DNA of 64,000 bases from Nocardioides islandensis (GTDB lineage Bacteria; Actinomycetota; Actinomycetes; Propionibacteriales; Nocardioidaceae). The number at the start of each line of letters is the position of its first letter. Positions within the stretch are counted from its first letter, which is position 1. The notes beneath the pieces were generated by a model. That model had not been told where the DNA came from and searched no databases. It saw only the letters and a program-made list of their open reading frames with translations. This document shows, in pieces, positions 36,847 to 45,271 of the stretch. Position numbers and translations under genes: made by a program. The DNA is taken from the NCBI RefSeq assembly GCF_015352455.1, contig NZ_JADKPN010000009.1:148268-212267 (forward strand), written 5' to 3'.

Positions 36847-37749
36847 TCAGGACGCGGCGACGGCGCCCCCCGGGTGGTCGGAGTGTCGGACAGCCCTGCG
36901 GAAGAGGAGCAGGCTGACACCACCGAGGGTCAGTGCCGGCAGCCACGCGAGCGACGCCTTGAGCGCCACGGCGGCGGCCGCGGCCGCCCAGGGCACCCCG
37001 AGGGCGGCGAGGGCCACCACGAGCGCGGCGTCGCGAGGGCTGGCTCCGTTGGGACCGGGGACGGCGCCGGCCAGCTGGCTGGCCCCGAAGGCACCCAACG
37101 CGGCCATGGGAGAGATGCTGTGGCCGGTGGCCGCCACGGCGCCGAGCAGCAGACCCGCGATGGAGAGCTGGTAGCCGAGGGACAGCACCAGGCCGTGCGC
37201 GAGCTGTCGTGGCCTGGGCAGTGGTCGGCTCGGCAGCAGGCTCGGCCGCAGGCGCCGTACGACGAACACCGTCAGGACCGCGGCGGCGCCGACGGCGACC
37301 GCGACCAAAAGCATGCGTGTCGGCAGGCTCGTCCCGGCGAACGCGACGAAGGCGATCAGGCCGACGGCGCCCACGAAGCGATCGGCCCCGACGCTCAGCA
37401 CCGCGTCGGCGTGCCCCATGCCGGTGCCGTGCAGGCGCGCGACGCGCCACACGTCGGCGCCGACATGGCCGGGGGTGAGCAGGCCGATCAGCTCGGACTC
37501 GGCGTACGCCCGGAGGTGCCAGCCTCGACCGAGCGAAGCGTCGGTCAGCGCGCGCCACCTCAACGGGCAGAGCACGTACTTGCCGACCACCCACGGCACC
37601 AGGCCCAGCACCAGTGGCCACCACGTCACCGCGGGGAGCCTCGGCAGCGTGACCAGTGGCACGGCGACGCTCACGACGACGCCGGAGACCAGCACCGTCT
37701 TCGAGCGCACGACGGCCCGGAGGCGATCACGCATGCGGACCATGCTCAC
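36847..37749 (-). CDS. Flippase-like integral membrane protein (lysylphosphatidylglycerol synthase TM family)
   Basis: A 300-residue protein of about eight helices with the UPF0104/MprF-flippase pattern: KYVLCPLRWRAL, ESELIGLLTPGHVGADVWRVARL (the conserved T-P-G-x-x-G-x-D-x-x-R) and GAVPGPNGASPRDAALV. It may flip or transfer lipids. The GTG at 37749 follows GAGGATG; an ATG at 37743 is the alternative. Two box-like sites lie immediately upstream. Confidence 0.82.
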   Translation of the reverse strand: MSMVRMRDRLRAVVRSKTVLVSGVVVSVAVPLVTLPRLPAVTWWPLVLGLVPWVVGKYVLCPLRWRALTDASLGRGWHLRAYAESELIGLLTPGHVGADVWRVARLHGTGMGHADAVLSVGADRFVGAVGLIAFVAFAGTSLPTRMLLVAVAVGAAAVLTVFVVRRLRPSLLPSRPLPRPRQLAHGLVLSLGYQLSIAGLLLGAVAATGHSISPMAALGAFGASQLAGAVPGPNGASPRDAALVVALAALGVPWAAAAAAVALKASLAWLPALTLGGVSLLLFRRAVRHSDHPGGAVAAS

Positions 37750-37761
37750 ATGACCATCCTC

Positions 37762-37798
37762 GGGACCAGGGCCCGGTCAGGACAGTGGACAAGGTCCC
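37762..37798. promoter_or_regulatory. DosR-like box pair upstream of flippase-like gene
   Basis: GGGACCAGGGCCCG (37762-37775) and, on the minus strand, GGGACCTTGTCCAC (37785-37798). The second is 35 bp from the start and shares its core with the hsp20 box. Confidence 0.55.
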
Positions 37799-37842
37799 TG
37801 CCCGCGGAGCACATCGCCATCGACTCAGGTCCGTGAGCAGGG

Positions 37843-39579
37843 TCAGGTGGGGACGATCCAGGTGACCGTGGTGCCCTGACCCGGCGCGGTGTGCACGGCG
37901 AGCTTGCCGCCGTGCTTGTGGGCTCGCTCGCGCATGTTGCCGAGTCCGCTCTCGATGACGTGGTCGGAGATCCCACGGCCGTCGTCGACCACCGTCAGGT
38001 TGATCTCGTCGCCCACCGTCAACGACACCTCGACCCGGGTCGCCTCCGCGTGCCGACTGGCGTTCGTCAACGCCTCTCCCAGCACCGCCAAGAGGTCGGG
38101 GGCGACCTCGGGAGCCACCAGGGTGCGCACCGGACCCTCGAACTGGAGGGTGGGCCGGAACTTCATGGTGGCCGCCGCGCGGTCGACGAGACGGGTCACC
38201 TCGGCCTGGATGTCGTCGGACTCTCCCAACGACCCGAGGGCGAAGATGGTCCGGCGGATGTCCTTGATCGTGTCGTCCAGGTCGTCGACTGCCTGGCTGA
38301 GCTTGCCCGCGAGCTCGGGGTCTGCCGACCGGCGCACGGCGCCCTGGAGGCTGAGCCCGACGGCGAAAAGACGCTGGATGACGAGGTCGTGCAGGTCCCG
38401 GCCGATGCGGTCGCGGTCCTCGAACACCGCCAGGCGCTGCTGGTCGCCGCGCGCCCGGGCCACCTGGATGGCCAGTGCCGCGTGCTCGGCGAAGCTCGCC
38501 GGCATGGCCGGGTCGACGGCCTCGAAGCGGTAGGCGTTCTCGGGGAACCAGGCGAGTGCGAGCGCTCCCTCGATCCCGGTCCGGGTGCTCAGCGGGACCA
38601 CGATCGCCGGTCCCAGCCGCTGCCCGCCGACGGCCGCAGCGGGATCCAGGGCCCGAGGGTCCGCCGCGAGGTCGCGCACCGACATCGCTTCGCCGGTGCG
38701 CACGACCATGTTGGCCAACGAGTGCTCGAGAGACAGGGACCTCATCGCAGCGGGGTCGACCTGGAGGCCCGAGACGGCCACGATCATCAGGTTGTCCGCA
38801 TCGGCTCCGGCGACCAGCCACGAGGCGTCGGCGCGGGCCACCTTGCGGGCCTGGTCGGCGACCGCCTGGAGGGGCTCGAGGGCGTCGTCCTCGGCGGTGA
38901 CGTCCGCGAGCAGCGAGGTGATCTGGGCGGTCGCCGACAGCCACTGCTGGCGCTGCTCGGCCTCCTCGTAGAGGCGGGCGTTCTCGATCGCGACACCGGC
39001 TGCTGCCGCCAGGGCGACGACGACGGCCTCGTCCTCGGTGGTGAAGTCCCCCGGCCCCTGCTTCTCGGTGAGGTAGAGGTTGCCGAAGACGCGATCGCGG
39101 ATGCGGACGGGAACGCCGAGGAACGACGTCATGGGCGGGTGGTTGGGCGGGAACCCGTAGGACGCGGGGTGCGCCGCGATCTCGTGCAGCCGGATGGGCC
39201 GCGGGTCGTCGATGAGCAGGCCCAGGAGCCCGTGGCCTGTGGGGAGATCACCGATCTCCGAGACCTGCACCGGCGTCATCCCGTGGTGGACGAACGTGCG
39301 GAGCCGGCGACCTTGCCCGACGTCGAGGACGCCGAGCGCGGCGTACTGCGCGTCCACGAGGCTGCTGGCGACGGTGACGATCCGCGACAGCACCCCGTCG
39401 AGCGACAGGTCGGCCCCCATGGTCACCACGGCGTCGAGCAGCAGCCGCAGCCGCTCCTGCTCGTCGAGCGCGCTGTGGACCCGGTTGAGCACCTCCCGGA
39501 GGAGGTTGTCGAAGTCGACGTCGCGCAGCCCCGGGTCCGAGGCGGCGCCGCCCTCCTCGTCGACCACCCTGTCGTTCAT
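37843..39579 (-). CDS. devS: DevS/DosS-like sensor histidine kinase
   Basis: A 578-residue cytoplasmic kinase: GAF-A about 60-205, GAF-B about 225-375, HisKA_3 about 385-455, HATPase_c to the end. In GAF-A the stretch GFPPNHPPMTSFLGVP places His147 at the position of the proximal heme ligand His149 of M. tuberculosis DosS. The phosphoacceptor is His397 in RDRIGRDLHDLVIQRLFAVGL (DosS His395). N-box LGEALTNASRH and G-box GLGNMRERA are intact. It probably senses O2, NO or CO or redox state through heme and phosphorylates the regulator 85 bp upstream. No box precedes it, so it is likely read through from the USP-regulator promoter. Confidence 0.94.
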   Translation of the reverse strand: MNDRVVDEEGGAASDPGLRDVDFDNLLREVLNRVHSALDEQERLRLLLDAVVTMGADLSLDGVLSRIVTVASSLVDAQYAALGVLDVGQGRRLRTFVHHGMTPVQVSEIGDLPTGHGLLGLLIDDPRPIRLHEIAAHPASYGFPPNHPPMTSFLGVPVRIRDRVFGNLYLTEKQGPGDFTTEDEAVVVALAAAAGVAIENARLYEEAEQRQQWLSATAQITSLLADVTAEDDALEPLQAVADQARKVARADASWLVAGADADNLMIVAVSGLQVDPAAMRSLSLEHSLANMVVRTGEAMSVRDLAADPRALDPAAAVGGQRLGPAIVVPLSTRTGIEGALALAWFPENAYRFEAVDPAMPASFAEHAALAIQVARARGDQQRLAVFEDRDRIGRDLHDLVIQRLFAVGLSLQGAVRRSADPELAGKLSQAVDDLDDTIKDIRRTIFALGSLGESDDIQAEVTRLVDRAAATMKFRPTLQFEGPVRTLVAPEVAPDLLAVLGEALTNASRHAEATRVEVSLTVGDEINLTVVDDGRGISDHVIESGLGNMRERAHKHGGKLAVHTAPGQGTTVTWIVPT

Positions 39580-39664
39580 CGCCCTCCCCCGACGGGTCGC
39601 GTTCCGAGAGAGCAAAACGCTACCAGGGCTGGGCCTCCGCGACGGTCGAGAACGGCTGACGTCG

Positions 39665-40342
39665 TCAGGCGTGGGGGTGCTTGGTCGCGAAGATCGCCGC
39701 TTGCGTCCTGCTGCTCAGCCCCAGCTTGGCCAACATCGAGGACACGTAGTTCTTGACGGTCTTCTCGGCGAGGAACATCCGCTCGGCGATCTCCCGGTTG
39801 GTCAGGCCCTGACCGACGAGGTCGAGGATGCGCTGCTCCTGCGCGCTGAGCGCTTCGAGCTCCGGGTCGACGCGCGGGCCGTTGCGCAGGCGGTCGAGCA
39901 CGCGGGCCGTGACCGAGGGGTCCAGGGTGGACTGCCCGGCCGCCACGCGGCGCACCGTCTCGATGAAGTCGTGGCCCCCGACCTGCTTGAGGATGTAGCC
40001 GGCGGCGCCGGCCATGATCGCGGCGAAGAGCGCGTCGTCGTCGTCGTACGACGTCAGGATCAGGGCGGAGATGGACGGGTCGACGGATCGCACCTCGCGG
40101 CACACGTCGATGCCCGAGCCGTCGGGCAGCCTGGCGTCGAGGATCGCGACGTCGGGCTTCAGCGCCGGGATCCGTCGCGCCGCCTCCTGGGCGAGGCCCG
40201 ACTCCCCGACCACCTCGATGTCCCCCTCGCTCTCGAGGAGCTCCTTGATGCCCCGGCGGACGATCTCGTGGTCGTCGAGGAGGAAGACGCGGATGGGACC
40301 GTGCTGCTGGGTGATCTGCTGGGCGATCTGCTGGGCGATCAT
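39665..40342 (-). CDS. devR: DevR/DosR-like response regulator (NarL family)
   Basis: A 225-residue regulator. The receiver has acidic pocket LLDDHE and phosphoacceptor Asp69 (DVAILDARLPDG). The LuxR-type HTH contains LAEKTVKNYVSSMLAKLGL, in which the DNA-contacting residues K179, K182 and N183 of M. tuberculosis DosR fall in an identical LAEKTVKNYVS. This supports recognition of GGGACC-type boxes. Its ATG overlaps the stop of USP 7, as in the Rv3134c-devR-devS order. The box at 41336 would make it autoregulated. Confidence 0.95.
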   Translation of the reverse strand: MIAQQIAQQITQQHGPIRVFLLDDHEIVRRGIKELLESEGDIEVVGESGLAQEAARRIPALKPDVAILDARLPDGSGIDVCREVRSVDPSISALILTSYDDDDALFAAIMAGAAGYILKQVGGHDFIETVRRVAAGQSTLDPSVTARVLDRLRNGPRVDPELEALSAQEQRILDLVGQGLTNREIAERMFLAEKTVKNYVSSMLAKLGLSSRTQAAIFATKHPHA

Positions 40343-41244
40343 GCCGCGCCACCGCCGATCCGCGCAGGCACGACCTCCACCGGCGCCGGACTGGAGAGCA
40401 GCACCGCGCGGACCGTCGCGCCGAGGTGGTCGAAGGGACGGTGCTCGTGGGCCCGGCGGACGACCACGAGGTCTGCTCCCTTGGCCGCGGCCACGAGCAC
40501 GCTGGCCGGATGTCCGTGCTCGACCCGGGTCTCGACGGTCACGTGGGGGTACTGGTCACGCCAGTGGCCCAGAGCCTCCTCGACGAGCTGCTCCCCCATG
40601 GCCCGCCACTCCTCGTCGTGCGTCCGAGCCTCGATGCGGTCCAGGTAGGGGTCCATGAGCTCCCAGGCGTGGACCACCGTGATGGCGGCGCCGAGTGGCA
40701 CGGCCTCCTGGTACGCCGCCGCCATGACGTGCGAGGCATCGTCCGGCCTGCGGATGCCGACCACGACGGTGCCGCCGCTGCCACCGGTCCCGTCCCGCGG
40801 GCGCCAGTCGGCCGGGACCACGACCACGGGGCACCGCGCGTTCGACGCGACCCCGGCCGTCGTGGCACCGGTGAGGAGCCGCTCCAGGCCGTGGCTGGTC
40901 TCACGGCCGACCACGACCAGCTGGGCGTCGGCCGACGCGTCCACGATGGCCCGCACGCGTGCGCCTTGGGCGAGCATGGTGGAGATCGTCAGTCCCGGCG
41001 CCAGGTCGCGTGCCTGCTCGGCGGCGCGGCCGACCACGGCTCGCGCATAGGGCTCGAGATCGGCCGGGACGACGGGTCGGAGCGGGGGCACGGGTGCCGG
41101 CACGGCCATGACGTGGAGGATCCGCAGGTCCGCGCCGCGCATGCGCGCCCGCTCCACGGCGTACCGCAGGGCGCCGTCGCTCGCCGGGGTGCCGTCGGTG
41201 GCCAGGATGACCGGTGCGGTGGCGGAGGAGGGCGTGCTGCTCAT
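40339..41244 (-). CDS. Tandem-domain universal stress protein upstream of devR (USP 7)
   Basis: A 301-residue USP pair, first gene of the USP-devR-devS cluster and thus positional equivalent of Rv3134c. Domain 1 begins VILATDGTPASDGALRYAV with motif GRETSHGLERLLTGA; domain 2 ends VVRRAHEHRPFDHLGATVRAVLLSS. The G-x2-G motif is incomplete in both. It is closely similar to the adjacent USP 8 throughout, indicating tandem duplication. The start ATG at 41244 is 91 bp from the best box in the window. Confidence 0.92.
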   Translation of the reverse strand: MSSTPSSATAPVILATDGTPASDGALRYAVERARMRGADLRILHVMAVPAPVPPLRPVVPADLEPYARAVVGRAAEQARDLAPGLTISTMLAQGARVRAIVDASADAQLVVVGRETSHGLERLLTGATTAGVASNARCPVVVVPADWRPRDGTGGSGGTVVVGIRRPDDASHVMAAAYQEAVPLGAAITVVHAWELMDPYLDRIEARTHDEEWRAMGEQLVEEALGHWRDQYPHVTVETRVEHGHPASVLVAAAKGADLVVVRRAHEHRPFDHLGATVRAVLLSSPAPVEVVPARIGGGAA

Positions 41245-41335
41245 GGCCGTCTGCTTTCGTGAGCCGGGCTGCTGATCGTCTCCAGCGTGCGGCCTCCGGC
41301 GCGGGGTGGGCAGAGCACTGCGTCCGTGCGCATCC

Positions 41336-41349
41336 GGGACCTTGGTCCC
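41336..41349. promoter_or_regulatory. Best DosR-like box: promoter of USP 7-devR-devS
   Basis: GGGACCTTGGTCCC, a near-perfect palindrome with 12 of 14 positions matching the M. tuberculosis DosR core. It is 91 bp before USP 7, implying autoregulation of devR. Confidence 0.85.
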
Positions 41350-41359
41350 TGGGTCCACC

Positions 41360-42325
41360 TCACTTCTGGATCGCACCCGACTGCTCGAGGACGAGCTGCT
41401 GGACCGGCTCGGCGACGTGGAGGGCGGGGACGACCTCGACCGGTGTCGGAGACGCCAGCAGGAGCGCCCGGACCGTCGCACCGAGGTGGTCGATCGGACG
41501 GTGCTCGTGGGCTCGGCGCACGACCAGCAGGTCGGCAGTCCGCGCCGCCGCCACCAGGACGCTCGCCGGATGGCCGTGGACCACCTGCCGCACGACCGGG
41601 ACGTCGGCGTGCTGGTCCTGCCAGTCGGCCAGTGCGTCGTCGAGCATCCGGTCACCGACGGCCTGCCACTCGTCGCCGCGCGACCGGGCCTCCATCTCGT
41701 CGATGACGGGGTCGGGCAGCTCCCACGCATGCACGACGCTGATGGACGCGCCCCTCGCAGAGGCCCACGAGTAGGCCGCCGTCATCAGCGGCCAGGCATC
41801 CGCCTCTCTGCGGATCCCGACGACGACGGTCGGTGCGCCGGTGCTGGGACGCGGCTGCCAGTCGGCGGGCACGGCCACGACCGGGCATCGTGCCTGCGAG
41901 GCGACCCCTGCCGTCGTGGCACCGGTGAGCACCCGTTGCAGTCCGTGCCTGGTCTCGCGACCCATGACGACCAGCTGTGCGTCGGACGAGACATCGGTGA
42001 TCGCGTGGACGCGACCGCCGTTCAGGAGCAGGGTCGAGATGCTCAGGTCGGGAGCGAGGGCTCGGGCCTTGCGCTCGGTCCGTTCGAGCACGTGGCGCGC
42101 GTGCACCAGCGACTCGGTCGGCGCAGGCGGTCGCAGCGTGGGGACCGGGCCCACGGCGGGGATCGCGCCGAGCATGGGAGGGGGGCCGTTGACGACGTTG
42201 ACGTGGACGATCATCAGGGCGGCTCCACGCTGGACCGCCTCGGCGACCGCGAACCCGAGCGCGCCCTCGGTGGACGGGGTGCCATCGGTGGCGAGAACGA
42301 CGGGGGCCGCGGAGATGCTGGACAT
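41360..42325 (-). CDS. Tandem-domain universal stress protein (USP 8)
   Basis: A 321-residue paralogue of USP 7: shared VxLATDGTPSxEGAL, GRETRHGLQRVLTGATTAGVAS, VVRRAHEHRPIDHLGATVRALLL. A C-terminal extension of about 18 residues (LHVAEPVQQLVLEQSGAIQK) is absent from USP 7. It has its own boxed promoter. The ATP motif is incomplete in both domains. Confidence 0.92.
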   Translation of the reverse strand: MSSISAAPVVLATDGTPSTEGALGFAVAEAVQRGAALMIVHVNVVNGPPPMLGAIPAVGPVPTLRPPAPTESLVHARHVLERTERKARALAPDLSISTLLLNGGRVHAITDVSSDAQLVVMGRETRHGLQRVLTGATTAGVASQARCPVVAVPADWQPRPSTGAPTVVVGIRREADAWPLMTAAYSWASARGASISVVHAWELPDPVIDEMEARSRGDEWQAVGDRMLDDALADWQDQHADVPVVRQVVHGHPASVLVAAARTADLLVVRRAHEHRPIDHLGATVRALLLASPTPVEVVPALHVAEPVQQLVLEQSGAIQK

Positions 42326-42415
42326 GGCGCTCTCATTTCCTGGGAGGTGACGGGATCGCTTCAAGCGTGGGGTGACACTCCCCGGCGCGGCAGGGCCCGA
42401 CGCCCGGGACGAACC

Positions 42416-42429
42416 GGGACCTTCGTCCC
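42416..42429. promoter_or_regulatory. DosR-like box upstream of USP 8
   Basis: GGGACCTTCGTCCC, 12 of 14 matches to the M. tuberculosis core, 90 bp before the USP 8 start. Confidence 0.82.
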
Positions 42430-42442
42430 CGCGCTCGTCGGG

Positions 42443-45163
42443 CTACTCGACCCGGCGCAGCTGGCGGGGTGCTCCCGGACCGGGGTCATCGGTGGTCGCC
42501 AGGCGCAGGCGCGCATCCACCAGGCAGCAGTGATAGGTGTCCACCATCACCGGGTTCAGGTCGAGCTCCGCGATCTCCGGGACGTCGACCGCCATCCGCC
42601 CGAGATCGACCACGAGCCTCTCGAGCTCGCCCACGTCGACGGCCCGCGCGCCCCGGAAGCCCTCGAGCAACGGCCACATGCGCAACCCCCTGAGGGCGCG
42701 TCGGGCGTCTGCCAGCGACACGGGCGGGAGCAGGAAGACGCGGTCGTCCAGCACGTCCGTCGTGACGCCGCCAGCGGCCACCATGACGAGCGGTCCCATG
42801 GTGGGGTCCCGGACCACACCCAGGGCGACCTCGCGCCCTGACACCATGGGCTGCACGAGGATCTCCAGGGGGTCGGCGCGATCCAGGCTGTCCTCGAAGG
42901 CCGCCACCGCCAGCCGCACCGCGGTCGTCGAGGCCAGGCCCGTGCGAACCAGACGGCGTTCGCTCTTGTGCGTCCCGCCCGCGTCGGCCACCTTGACCGC
43001 CACCGGGAAGCCGATGCGCGCTGCCTCCTCGACGGCGGCGTCCGCGCTGGTGGTCACCTTCCCCAGCAGGTGCAGGCCGTAGCGATCGAGAAGCTGACGA
43101 GCCTGCGACGCGGCCAGCCAGCGCCCGTCCGCGGGTGCATCCGCGAGCACCGTCCGGCACCACTGCCTTGCCTCCAGTGCCTGAGCAGTGTCCGTGCTCG
43201 GTGGGGTGGAAGGCGGGACCGACCGCCACGTCGCGTAGCCCACCGCCCGGCCCAGCGCGCGGACCGCTGCGGTGGTGGAGCGGAACGACGTCAGGCCGGC
43301 GGGCGACCCGACGTCCAGGCCACCGAGCGGCACGAGCACGACAGGGGTGCCCGGGTGTCCTGAGCGGACCTCCGCCAGCCGGCGTACCAGCGCACCACCG
43401 TCGGTGACGCCGGTGGCGACCACGACGGCGACGACGGCGTCCACCTCTCCCGACGAGAGCACGGCCTCGAGTGCTGCTCCGAGCTGGTCCGGTGTCACCG
43501 CGGCCCCCGCGTCGACCGGGTTCGTCGTTCCCGACGTGCCGTGCACCAGGTCGGCCAGCCGTCCGCGCAGCGAGCCGGTGAACTCGGGCACCGTGAGGCC
43601 GAAGCTCTCCGCGGCGTCCGCCACGAGGATGCCCATCCCGCCGGCGTTGCTGAGCACCCCGAGGCGTGGTCCTGCCGGGAGGGGCTGCTCGGTGAGCAGG
43701 AGTGCCGTCTCGGCCAGGTCGTCGGCGTCGTCGCACCCGATGACGCCGGACTGCGCGAAGAGCGCCCGGACCGCGACGTCCGACGAGGCGGCCGCCGCGG
43801 TGTGGGACACCCCGCCGCGCCGCCCGGACGCCGAACGCCCACCGACGACGGCGAGCACGGGCTTGCGCTCGGAGAACCGGCGGGCGAACCGGGCGAACTT
43901 GCGGGCGTTGCCGAACGACTCGAGGTACAACGCCGCCGCGGTGACGCCGGGATCGTCGTACCACGCGGCCAGCAGGTCGTTGCTGGAGACGTCGGCGGTG
44001 TTGCCGAGGGACACGAAGCTGCGGACCCCGAGGCCGATCTCGCGAGCCAGGTCGAGGAGGACGATGCCCACCCCGCCCGACTGGCTGGCGATGGCCAGGC
44101 CACCGGGCGGTGGCGGCTGCTGGGCGTTGAACGTGGCGTTCAGCCGGATCGCGGGGTCGTTGGCCAGCACACCGAGGCAGTTGGGCCCGACCAGCCTGAT
44201 GCCGTGCGTCCTGGCGATCACCGACAGCTCGCGCTGGAGCGTCCTCCCCCGGGCGCCCATCTCCCCGAAGCCCGAGCTGATCACGACCGCCGCACGCACG
44301 CCCGCGGCCGCCGCGTCCTCGAGCGCGGAAGCGGTCGTCTCCGCCGGTACGGCGATGACGGCGAGGTCCACCGGGTCCGGCACCGCGCTGAACGACGGGT
44401 ACGCCGGCACACCGGCCACCTGCTTGCGTCGTGGGTGCACGGCGACCACCCGGCCGGCGTACCGGTTCGCGGCGACGGACCGGAGCACGGCTGCACCGAC
44501 ACCACTTCCGTCACCGCGCGCCCCGGCGATCGCCACGGACTGCGGGGCCAGGAGAGGAGCGAGGGACCGCGCCTCGGACTGGAACTCGCGACGGTCGGCC
44601 GCCTCCTGGACCTCGGGGGTGCTCGTCGTGTGCAGGTTCACCAGCACGACGCCACGATCAGGGTGCTTCTCGAGCTCGAAGCCGGCGTTCGCCAGGACCT
44701 CCAGCATCGGGTGGTTCTCGACCAGCACCTCCGCCTCGACGTGGCGCATCCCCTGGTCGCGGACCAGAGCGAAGAGGTGCTCGAGGAGCAGGGTGCCGAG
44801 ACCCTGACCCTGGTGGCCGTCCGAGATCAGCATCGCGATCTCCGCCGTGTCCGGGCCGACGGGCTCGGCCGTCGCGAGCCCAGCGAGCCGCCCGTCGGTC
44901 TCGGCGACCAGTGCGATGGTGTCGGGGTGGGTCAGCACGTGGTCCACGTAGGCGTGGGCAGCCGCTCGCGACACGTTGAAGAAGCGCATCCGCAGCGCGT
45001 CGTCGGAGGCCTCGTCGTGCAGCGCGTGCAGGGCGGGGCCGTCGGCAGGAGCCAGTCGCCGGATGACACCGAGCCGTCCGTCGGCGAGCACGACGTCGGC
45101 GGGGCCAGGGAGCGGGAGCGCCCGCGGTGCGTCGCCTGCCAGCGCGGGTGGCGAAGTGGACAT
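42443..45163 (-). CDS. GNAT acetyltransferase fused to ADP-forming acyl-CoA synthetase
   Basis: A 906-residue fusion. Residues about 25-180 form a GNAT domain (acetyl-CoA loop GHQGQGLGTLLLEHL near 117-131). Then come a CoA-binding domain (about 205-330), succinyl-CoA-ligase-like domains with His454 in GGVSHTAAAAS at the phosphohistidine position, and a C-terminal ATP-grasp domain (YGLHLLGKVTTSADAAVEEAARIGFPVAVKVADAGGTHKSE). It could make ATP from acetyl-CoA, ADP and Pi, or act as a Pat-type protein acetyltransferase; the retained His favours the former. The start at 45163 follows GAGGATCC; a longer frame would cross the box. Confidence 0.88.
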   Translation of the reverse strand: MSTSPPALAGDAPRALPLPGPADVVLADGRLGVIRRLAPADGPALHALHDEASDDALRMRFFNVSRAAAHAYVDHVLTHPDTIALVAETDGRLAGLATAEPVGPDTAEIAMLISDGHQGQGLGTLLLEHLFALVRDQGMRHVEAEVLVENHPMLEVLANAGFELEKHPDRGVVLVNLHTTSTPEVQEAADRREFQSEARSLAPLLAPQSVAIAGARGDGSGVGAAVLRSVAANRYAGRVVAVHPRRKQVAGVPAYPSFSAVPDPVDLAVIAVPAETTASALEDAAAAGVRAAVVISSGFGEMGARGRTLQRELSVIARTHGIRLVGPNCLGVLANDPAIRLNATFNAQQPPPPGGLAIASQSGGVGIVLLDLAREIGLGVRSFVSLGNTADVSSNDLLAAWYDDPGVTAAALYLESFGNARKFARFARRFSERKPVLAVVGGRSASGRRGGVSHTAAAASSDVAVRALFAQSGVIGCDDADDLAETALLLTEQPLPAGPRLGVLSNAGGMGILVADAAESFGLTVPEFTGSLRGRLADLVHGTSGTTNPVDAGAAVTPDQLGAALEAVLSSGEVDAVVAVVVATGVTDGGALVRRLAEVRSGHPGTPVVLVPLGGLDVGSPAGLTSFRSTTAAVRALGRAVGYATWRSVPPSTPPSTDTAQALEARQWCRTVLADAPADGRWLAASQARQLLDRYGLHLLGKVTTSADAAVEEAARIGFPVAVKVADAGGTHKSERRLVRTGLASTTAVRLAVAAFEDSLDRADPLEILVQPMVSGREVALGVVRDPTMGPLVMVAAGGVTTDVLDDRVFLLPPVSLADARRALRGLRMWPLLEGFRGARAVDVGELERLVVDLGRMAVDVPEIAELDLNPVMVDTYHCCLVDARLRLATTDDPGPGAPRQLRRVE

Positions 45164-45198
45164 GACAGGATCCTCGGCGACTCGGGTCACCTCCAGCA

Positions 45199-45212
45199 GG
45201 GTCATTGGTCCC
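45199..45212. promoter_or_regulatory. Shared DosR-like box between synthetase and USP 9
   Basis: GGGTCATTGGTCCC (minus strand GGGACCAATGACCC) in a 108-bp divergent region: 35 bp from the synthetase start and 59 bp from USP 9. Confidence 0.7.
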
Positions 45213-45271
45213 CCCGTGGCCAGGACCCTCGGCTGTTCTGCGTCGCCGCGACGGGGGCGAAGGTGGATGAC

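Noticed and set aside
43541..45271. In-frame upstream extension of USP 9
   Set aside because: The extension runs antisense through the acyl-CoA synthetase and across the shared box; USP homology and a ribosome site begin at 45272.
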